Part shown: piece by piece, positions 56,301 to 64,000 of the stretch
How the letters are laid out: each line of letters begins with the position of its first letter
Position numbering within the stretch: position 1 is the first letter of the stretch
DNA from: Suillus spraguei
Lineage: Eukaryota > Basidiomycota > Agaricomycetes > Boletales > Suillaceae
DNA: 64,000 nt
Reading direction: 5' to 3'
Assembly: GCA_016800925.1 (NCBI GenBank)
Contig: JABCPU010000186.1
Location: 1-64,000, forward strand
Notes under the pieces: generated by a model
Told to the model about the DNA's origin: nothing
Seen by the model: the letters and a program-made list of their open reading frames with translations, nothing else
Database searches by the model: none
Position numbers and translations under genes: made by a program

Positions 56301-59300
56301 ATGCCTCCCGTCCTCATCACCGCCGCTGTTCTACTCGCTGCGCGTGTAGCCTCGCCCACCGTTGTCCTTCTAGCTACTCTTTCTCTCATATCCTCTAAGC
56401 GCCTTTCTCACCAGTCTCAAAGTCCAATAACTCCCGTCGTCATCACATCTCTCATCCCACGGAGAACTCTTATTCTCGTCCTTCTCAGTATCAGCGCTTT
56501 CACTTTCTTAGCAGATGGTCTCGCATACGTCCTATATGCTGTCCTTAACAAAGTTTGGCTTCAAGGCACTGGTATCGAAGTCGCAAGTGTTTTGGGTCTG
56601 CTAGCGTATGCTGGTTTGGCAGCCCTTGGCGCATGGAAAGACGCCAACGACGATGCGATTTGGAATCGCAGTAGAGTCAAGGCTGCCATAGCCACCGCTC
56701 TTGCACTCGACATTGTTCAGGTCGTATTGTCCTTGTTGGGAGCAGGTCAGTTTCTTACTCGCCTCCATCATTAAATTCATTAACGTTATCAATCAATTAA
56801 ATTCAGACCTGCATCACGTTTGCACATCACCTCGCCAGTTATGCGCAGCCAATCTTTTGCATGTTGTCCTACCACTCGCACGAGTACTTGCACTTCTTCC
56901 TCTGCTTGTGGCGCTCTTCTATCCTCGTGTTGTTTATCTTGCTGCGCAGTCACATGGTTACACAGGAGAAGCTGACGAAACCGCCCCTCTCGTATCACAG
57001 CATGTCCCTCATGACTCGTTGCTGTTGCAACCAGAAGATGCCGACCTTGATGGCCCGAGTAGTACCGCCAAATACGGCACTTTTACGTCCAGAAGCGGTC
57101 CTACCACCCGCGCCGCGTCTCCAATTCCAGGCGTAAGGGAGGCAAATAAGGTCAGTAGCACTACTCATGTAGCGTAGCGCAACTGAACACTTCCACAGAC
57201 AACCCCACGCGAGGTAGCCGTCGATCCCTCATGGCGCGAACTCTTCGCTCGTATATCTCGCATCACGCCCCATCTCTGGCCCTCCCGCTATCCAAAGTTG
57301 CAATTCATCGCAGTACGTGTTTCCATTACATTTTATTACCCAATTAACCATCTTCTAGTTCATCTGTTTCCTCATCCTTGTTCTCGGACGTATAGTCAAC
57401 GCCTTCCTACCTCTCACACTTGGTGCACTCATCAAGACATTTGACACACCAGGCGTAGCTCCATACCCTGCATTCGGTTCGAGTCCATGGCCATACCTAA
57501 TGATCTATGTTCTGCTCCGCTTCCTATCTTCTTCAGGTGGTCTCGCAGCCATCCGCGAGGCACTCTGGATTCCACTCATGCAATACAGCGATCGCAGCAT
57601 GTCAATGCTCTCATTCAACCATATCCTTGCTCTTTCTCTCAGCTGGCACACGAAACGCAAGACTGGCGAGCTGCTCCGTATACTCGACAGAGGAAGCGCA
57701 ATAAACCGCGTTGGCGAGCTTATCGGGTTCACAGTGATTCCTGCACTCGTGGACATATGTGTTGCACTCGTCGTGTTCGTTGTAAGATTCGAACCAGCGT
57801 TGGGCGTTGTGGTTGCAGCCGTGATGGGGAGTTACATTTGGGCGAGTGTCGTGCTTACGAGGTATAGAACTAGAATACGGAGGCGGATGAATGAGCGAGA
57901 TGTGGTGAGTGCTCAGTGTTATCTCATTTTGTCTACGACATGGGTATCAATTGGACGCATGCGCAGGTCACTCGCGGGATCCATACGGATTGTCTCCTTA
58001 ACTATGAGACTGTCAAGTATTTCGGTGGGGAAGAGTATGAGGCGCAGAGATACACTGAGGCTATTGGGGAGTATCAGAGTTTAGAAAAGAGAGTCGTTTG
58101 TGAGTGTTTTGGTTTCATCTCATTTCAATTGCGAATGCAAATGCTGATTGTACCTATAGTATCTCTCAACATCCTGAACCTCGTACAAACGCTCATTATT
58201 ACTTCCGGTCTTCTGGTCGGTTCTTTGATCGTTGCGTCGCGCATCACGAGAGGACAAAGTGACACTAGCGATTTTGTGTGTTCATCACTTATTACGCGCA
58301 GGTGGGTACTGTATATCTTTCGTGTTTCGCAGCGTTGACGTCCTTTGACTACACTAGCTCTACTTCCCTCTGTCGAACTTAGGTGGCGTATACCGTGCAA
58401 TCAACCAAAGCCTCGTCGATACCGAGAAATTGCTCCATCTCCTTAATGAGCCCACTGAAGTCGTCGATGAACCAGGTGCCAAGGAATTGGTAGTCACGAA
58501 TGGCGAAGTTGAATTTGGTGCGCACCCTACTCCATTTCCAAACACATCTATATTCATCTTAACCGAACACAGAGAACGTATCCTTCTCCTATGACAGCCA
58601 GACTTCTGCCCTGCACAACGTGTCCTTCAAGGTCCCCCGTGGTGGACGCGTAGCCCTCGTCGGCGAAAGCGGAGCGGGCAAAAGCACAATCCTTCGCCTC
58701 ATTTACCGCTTCTACGACCTTCAACCAGGCTCAGGGCGTATCTTAATCGATGGGCAAGACATCCGCACAGTAACGCTTTCAAGTCTGCGTCGCGCAATGG
58801 GCGTCGTGCCCCAAGACCCGGTACTCTTCAATGCCAGCATCGGGTACAACATCGCTTATGGCAAACCGTCCACTAATCCCCCTGATGAAGACACCGTTAT
58901 CTCAAGCGCCCAAGCTGCTCAGATGCATGATCGTATTATGAGTTTCCCAGATGGGTATGAGACGAAGGTTGGGGAGAGGGGCGTAAGGCTGAGTGGGGGT
59001 GAGAAGCAACGGGTGGCGATTGCTAGGACTATGGTAAAGAATCCGAGGATTTTGCTTTTGGATGAAGCTACCAGTGCTTTGGATAGTGCAACAGAGCGAG
59101 GGGTGTTGGAGGGTGCGCTTGGGAAACTTGTGGATGGGAGGAGTTGTTTGAGTATTGCACATCGGTTGAGTACGATCAAGGGGGCTGATTTGTGAGTGCT
59201 TTTCTGAGTTTGTTTTGTTGATGCGGTGCTAATTTGTTTTCTTGTGAAGGATTATGGTTCTCAAGGACGGACGGATTGTTGAACAGGGCTCACATAAGGA

Positions 59301-59958
59301 GCTTCTTGAACTCGACGGCCTCTTTGCGTCCATGTGGGCAGACCAGATCAGTGCGTCCGAAGATCCCAAGACCCAAGTTGGATACGAAGTCGATGTCGAC
59401 AACGACGCCCCCGTCGTAGACATTCCTGAACCTGAAACGCGAAGCACAGTAGTTGAAGAGATCATAGTCGCCGATTCTCCCCAAGTCATTCCAGCATCCC
59501 TGGAAGCTCAATCAAATGCACCTATAGCATTCCCCATCTCTGACGACGCACCCCAAGCGTTCCCGACAACAGTATCCATGTCCGACACGCCTTCCATCCA
59601 CAGCCATCCAGAGCTTTCATCCATACCTGCGCACGTGCAAAGTGCAAGTGTGACATTTGACGCGAAAGCGACTACGCCCCCGCGGGTGGCTTCGCCTGAG
59701 CCTAGGAGAGGCCTCTCGACGCACAATATCCAGAGACTCGCTAGGAAGATAAGTCTTAGCGGTAAAGCTCCGAAATTGCCTGCGCTTTTACGCCGGGACA
59801 CAAGCATGCGAGAAGCGAGTATGGCGAGCAGTGGGAGTGTGGGCGGGAGTGCGACTACGCCTCCCACCGGAAGCGCTAGGGAGAGCGTGGATGAGCCGCA
59901 GTCCGAGGCTCTTTCGAAGAAGGAGGATAAGAAGAAGAAGAGGAAGAGTTTCATGTAG
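56301..59958 (+). CDS. half-size ABC transporter, HMT1/ABCB6 type
   Basis: An ABC half-transporter of the heavy-metal-tolerance group, which in yeasts and animals sits in vacuolar or organellar membranes and moves metal-chelate or glutathione conjugates; the substrate here is unknown. Exon 1 encodes an extra N-terminal membrane domain (TMD0) with helices such as [20 protein letters not shown] and [24 protein letters not shown] sequence. The main membrane domain includes [20 protein letters not shown] and [15 protein letters not shown], a motif typical of the ATM1/HMT1 group. The nucleotide-binding domain has Walker [10 protein letters not shown] (about 58662), Q-loop VVPQDPVLF, signature [14 protein letters not shown] (about 58988), Walker [13 protein letters not shown] and H-loop IAHRLST. 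The C-terminal extension of about 200 residues is low complexity and ends [10 protein letters not shown] chose the Met of MPPVLI; two in-frame Mets lie upstream (56187, 56292). About nine exons and 1,050 residues. Joins near 58300-58380 are uncertain. Confidence 0.88.
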
Positions 59959-60494
59959 AAGTTCCTCTCTGTCTGATTCCCATCTTTTTATTGTGTGTTC
60001 CTTTTCTTTCTTTCCCCTTCCTGTCGTATGTTATGACCACCTTCTGACGACCCCTGTTACGACACATCATTATCTTTCTGACATGCATTTTTCAATCACA
60101 TGACTTGTGACTTACGCGTAGTACGACTTGATGATGGCATACACGTGTTGTGGTGCTGTATTGATTCGGAATACTCCTTCAAATCTGGTAGTTATTGCTG
60201 CTCTGATGGTCTATTTAATGAACTTTAGCGAGATTATTCTCTCTTTGTCTCCTCATAAGTATATATATAATGCCGACAGTTTCAAGGTCGGTTCTACTAC
60301 TTACAAGCATGAGTACCTGAAGATAATTGTAAGTGATGCTACTGGTGGGCTACTGTAGTCGATTGAAAAGAAGCACATGTGCTTTGTACAGGATGGCTAT
60401 GAGTTTTCTGATGGAGCCTCGGCCTCTGGGACGGGCCCGAGTTCCTAGTTTGGCAAAGTTTGGCTGAGTTTGAATTTCTGAAACGCGATGGCTT
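59959..60494. other. spacer between the tandem ABC copies
   Basis: It contains the 3' flank of the intact copy and no recognisable gene. Similarity to the intact copy resumes at about 60495 with ACTCGCTTCCACCATTAAATTC, which corresponds to the first intron of the first copy. Confidence 0.55.
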
Positions 60495-63400
60495 GTTGTA
60501 CCTTGCACTCGCTTCCACCATTAAATTCATTTAACCTTGTCAAATTCAGACCCACACCGGCCATGCACAGCCAATCTTTGTACTACCACTCGCAGGAGTA
60601 CTTGCACTCCTTCCCCTACTTCTCGTCTCAAGTGCTGCGCTGGTCACACAGAAAAAGCTGATGGAACCATTCCTTACAACACATTCCTCACGACTTGTTG
60701 TTTGGCAACCAGAAGAATCAAGATGTCGCCGAACTTGATGCGTTGATGTCCACAGTAGTACCGCTCAATACGGCACTTTTACGTTCCGCGGTCATACCAC
60801 CTGCGCTGTGTTCCTAATCCCGGGCGTGCGAGGCAAACAAATAGAGCTGCCAATCCAGTGTGGTGCTACCTAACGCCTCCACAGACAACTCCCCGCGAAG
60901 ATCCCTCATGCACACGGCACGAATTCTTCAGATCGTGCCCCATCTCTGGCCTTCACGCTATCCAGACTTGCAATTCATCGCAGTACGTACCTTCATTACT
61001 TTTCCTCACCCCAATTAACTATTTTCCAGTGGTCCTGTCTTCTCATCCTTGTTCTCGGACGCATAGTTAACGCCTTTCTTCCTCTCACACTCGGCGCACT
61101 CATCACCACATTCACCACATCTAGTATAGCTCCATTCTCTCTATTCGGTTCAAGCCCATGGCCGTATCTAATCACCTATGCCCTGTTCCGCTTCCTAGCC
61201 TCCTCAGGTGGTCTTACAGCCATCCGCGAGGCACTTTATATTCCACTCATGCAATATAGCGATCGCAGCATCTCAATGCTCTTATTCAACCGTGTCCTTG
61301 CTCTTTCTCTCAGCTGCCATACGAAACCCAAAGCTGCCGAGTTACTCCGTATTCTCGACAGAGGAAACGCAATAAACCGTCTTGGCGAGCTTATCGGGTT
61401 CACGGTAATTCCCGCACTCCTCGATATATGGATTGCGCTCCTCGTGTTTGTTGTGAAATTCGAACTTGCATTGGCCCTTGTGGTTGTAGTTGTGATCGGA
61501 AGCTACATCTGGGCAAGTGTCGTGCTTATGAAGTATAGGACTTGGATACGGAGACGGATGGATGAGCGAGGTGTGGTAAGTGCTCGGTGTTGCTTCATTT
61601 TGTCGATGATATGGGTCTCAATTGCACACATGCGCAGATCACTCGCGGGATCCATACGGATTGTGTCCTTAATTACGAGACTGTCAAGTATTTCGGTGGG
61701 GAGGAGTATGAGACGAAAAGGTATGCGGAGGTTATTGGGGAGTATCAGAGTGCGGAGAAGAGGGCTATTCGTAAGTGTTGTCGTCTCATCTTATTTCAAA
61801 AACCACGTCTGTTTCAAGGTCGTTTCTCATTTCCAAATCAAACTTGTGTTTTATTTCAATCACCAGTGTAGATACTGATCGTACTTGTAGTATCTCTTAA
61901 CTTCATGAACATTGTACAAACGCTCATCATTACTTCTGGTCTTCTGGTCGGTTCTTTGATCGTCGCGTCGCGTATCACTACGGGACGGAGTAACACTGGC
62001 GATTTTGTGGTATTCATCACTTATTATGCGCATGTGGGTACTGTATCTCTTTCGTGTGGTGCAGAGTTGACGTCCTTTCATCACACCAGCTCTGCCTCCC
62101 TTTGTCAACCCTAGTTAGCGTATACCGCGCAATCAACCAAAGCCTAGTCGAGACCGAGAAATTGCTTGACATCCTCGATGAACCCACTGAAGTCGTCGAT
62201 GAACCTGATGCCAAGGAATTGGTAATCTCGAACGGCGAAGTTGAATTTGGTATGCACTCTACTCTAATCTCATACACATTCTTATGCATCTGAACCCACC
62301 ACAGACAACGTATCCTTCTCCTATGACAATAAAACTCCCGTACTACACAACGTTTCCTTCAAAGTCCCCCGCGGCGGACGTGTAGCCCTCGTCGGCGAAA
62401 GCGGAGCGGGCAAAAGTACAATCCTTCGCCTCCTCTACCGCTTCTACGACCTCCGACCCGGCTCAGGACGTATCTTAATCGACGGGCAAGACATTCGCAC
62501 AGTAACGCTTTCAAGTTTGCGTTCCGCAATCGGCGTCGTACCCCAGGACCCCGTGCTCTTCAACGCTAGCATCAGGTATAACATTGCTTACGGCCAACAA
62601 TCTACTACTCCCCCTGATGAGAGCACCATCATCTAAGCACCCAAGCTGTTCAGATGCATGATCGTATTATGAGTTTCCCAGATGGGTATGAGACAAAGGT
62701 TGGGGAGAAGGGCGTGAGACTGAATGGGGGCGAGAAGCAGCAGGTAGCAATTGCTAGGACTCTGGTGAAGAACCCGAGGGTTTTGCTTTTGGATGAGGCT
62801 ACCAGTGCGTTGGATAGTGCGACGGAGCGACGAGTGTTGGAGGGTGCGCTTGGCAAAGTTGTGGACGGGAGGAGTTGCTTGAGTATTGCACATCGGTTGA
62901 GTAGACTAAGGGGGCTGATTTGTGGGTGCTTTTTTGGGTGTTGCTTGGTGATGCGGTGCTGATTTGTTTTCTTGTGAAGGATTATGGTTCTCAAGGACGG
63001 ACGGATCGTTGAAAAGGGTTCACATAAGGAACTCCTTGAACTCAATGGCCTGTTTGGATCGATGTGGGCAAACCAGATCAGCACGTCCGGAGATCCTAAA
63101 GCCCAAGCTGGTGACGATGATGTCGATGACGATGCCCCTGTCGTAGACGTGCCCGAATCTGAAACGCGAAGCACAGCAGTCGAGGTGCAAGTAGTCGCCG
63201 ATTCTCCCAAAGTCGTTCCAGCATCCGTAGAAGCCAAACCGGACGTACCTAAAACATTCCCTACCGACGACAACGCAACCCAAGCATTCCCGACGAAGGC
63301 ATCCATGGCCGACACGCCTCGCGTCCCAGCACTCCCAGCGTTCCCGACGAAAGCATCCATGTCCCATAAGCCTTCCATCCAAGCACCCCCAGCGTCCCCG

Positions 63401-63804
63401 ACGAAAGCATCCGAGTCCGACGCGCCTTCCATCCGCAGCCATCCAGAGGTTCATCCGTGCCTGTGCATGTGCAAGGCGCAAGTGTTACGTTCGACGCGAA
63501 AGTGCCGAAGCGTCCGCGGACGGCTGACTCTGAGTCTTCGCCTAGGAAAGTCCTTTCGATCCATAATATCCAGAGACTTGCCAAGATAAGCCTCACCGGT
63601 AGACCTCCGAAATCGCCTGGGCTCCCACACCGGGACCCGAGCATGCGAGACGCAAGTATGGCGAGCAGTGTGAGTGTTACTGGAACCGTGGGTGGGGGTG
63701 CGTTTATCCCTCCTACTACTTGGGAGAGCGTGGATGAGCCGCAGTTGCGGGCCTTCAAGAAGAAGGAGGAGAAGAAGAGGAAGAAGAGGAAGAGTTTTAT
63801 CTAG
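60495..63804 (+). pseudogene. truncated, frameshifted tandem duplicate of the ABC transporter
   Basis: This copy aligns with 56757-59958 throughout, including introns at the same places, so it arose by DNA duplication. It lacks exon 1 (TMD0). The membrane domain is readable ([28 protein letters not shown]). Walker A is intact (GESGAGKST, about 62398), but a 1-nt loss after STII gives a TAA at 62634, where the first copy reads VISSAQAAQ. The signature reads LNGGEKQQ in place of LSGGEKQR, changing the conserved Ser. Another frame change lies at about 63445 in the C-terminal tail, which ends KKRKSFI. The C-terminal region also has an extra proline/alanine repeat (FPTKASM repeated, 63280-63420). 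It is unlikely to make a working transporter. Confidence 0.85.
63280..63420 (+). repeat. in-frame repeats FPTKASM in the tail of the duplicate ABC copy
   Basis: About four units of 42-60 bp contain GCATTCCCGACGAAAGCATC or close variants. The intact copy has a single related unit (59560-59580, FPTTVSM). This is a local expansion after duplication. Confidence 0.75.
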
Positions 63805-63819
63805 AACTTCCTCCTTTCT

Positions 63820-64000
63820 CTTTGATGTCCGTCTCTTTTCGTTATGTTCCTGTTCCTTTCCTATCCTTTCCGGTCCTATCCTCAAGGAGAAGAGGAAGAA
63901 GATAAAGAATCTAGAAGTTTCTCCTTTTTCTCTGATCCTCGTCATGTTCCTTTTCCTGTCCTGTCCTACCCTTTCCTGTCCTTTCCTGTCCTGTCCTTTC
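63820..64000 (+). repeat. pyrimidine-rich repeats and partial duplication after the ABC copy
   Basis: CCTTTCC, TCCTGTCC and TCCTATCC units repeat to the window edge. The stretch 63880-63930 resembles the coding end of the gene (AAGGAGAAGAGGAAGAAG then TCTAGAAG), suggesting a tandem duplication of the gene's last 100 bp or so. Confidence 0.7.

Noticed and set aside
1..64000. CRISPR arrays, bacterial operons or tRNA genes
   Set aside because: Spliceosomal introns and fungal retroelements identify a eukaryotic nuclear sequence. No regular spacer array or cloverleaf was seen by eye.

Overview
The window is nuclear DNA of a filamentous basidiomycete, most likely a mushroom-forming Agaricomycete. 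Host genes carry many short introns of about 50 bp. The mobile elements include types common in that class: Plavaka/KDZ transposons, chromodomain Ty3/gypsy elements, tyrosine-recombinase retrotransposons and PIF/Harbinger elements. No species is assigned. Single-base gaps in otherwise conserved genes suggest either some decay or some indel error in the assembly.

Layout: 1-3.6 kb holds a small Plavaka relic and a reverse-strand phosphate-type MFS transporter. From 4.2 to 40 kb the sequence is almost entirely transposons inside transposons. First is an 8.8-kb Plavaka/KDZ DNA transposon (4242-13001) with terminal inverted repeats, subterminal motif arrays, a zinc-finger transposase broken by a solo LTR, an opposite-strand companion gene and a captured piece of the host RPB1 gene. 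Next come a DIRS/Ngaro-like YR retrotransposon (about 13.0-18.1 kb) holding three solo LTRs, a copia remnant with a minisatellite (18.2-20.8 kb), a two-LTR gypsy element without an integrase core (element 1, 20826-26275), and a larger gypsy element with an extra zinc-knuckle ORF 3' of pol (element 2, 26276-35998) holding several nested solo LTRs. The block ends with a Harbinger transposase and Myb-like pair (36.0-39.9 kb) split by an L1 LTR.

Host sequence resumes at 40.3 kb: a Mediator subunit 12 gene (40.3-45.8 kb, +), a RING/coiled-coil protein with SUMO-interaction-like motifs (46.0-47.1 kb, -), a decayed DHA2-like MFS transporter (47.9-49.6 kb, +), a glycine-rich RRM protein (50.4-51.3 kb, -), about 5 kb without a recognisable gene, and an HMT1/ABCB6-type half ABC transporter (56.3-60.0 kb, +) followed by a broken tandem copy (60.5-63.8 kb, +).

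Four LTR families are defined here. L1 starts TGTCATATACC. L2 has ends TGTTAC and GTAACA and is the LTR of element 2. L3 has ends TGTCAC and ATGACA and is the LTR of element 1. L4 starts TGTAAAGATACAACC. Most solo copies have target-site duplications (TSDs) that can be read directly, so the order of insertions can be worked out. The decayed elements repeatedly carry in-frame TGA stops where arginine (CGA) is expected, consistent with CpG-to-TpG mutation of silenced repeats.
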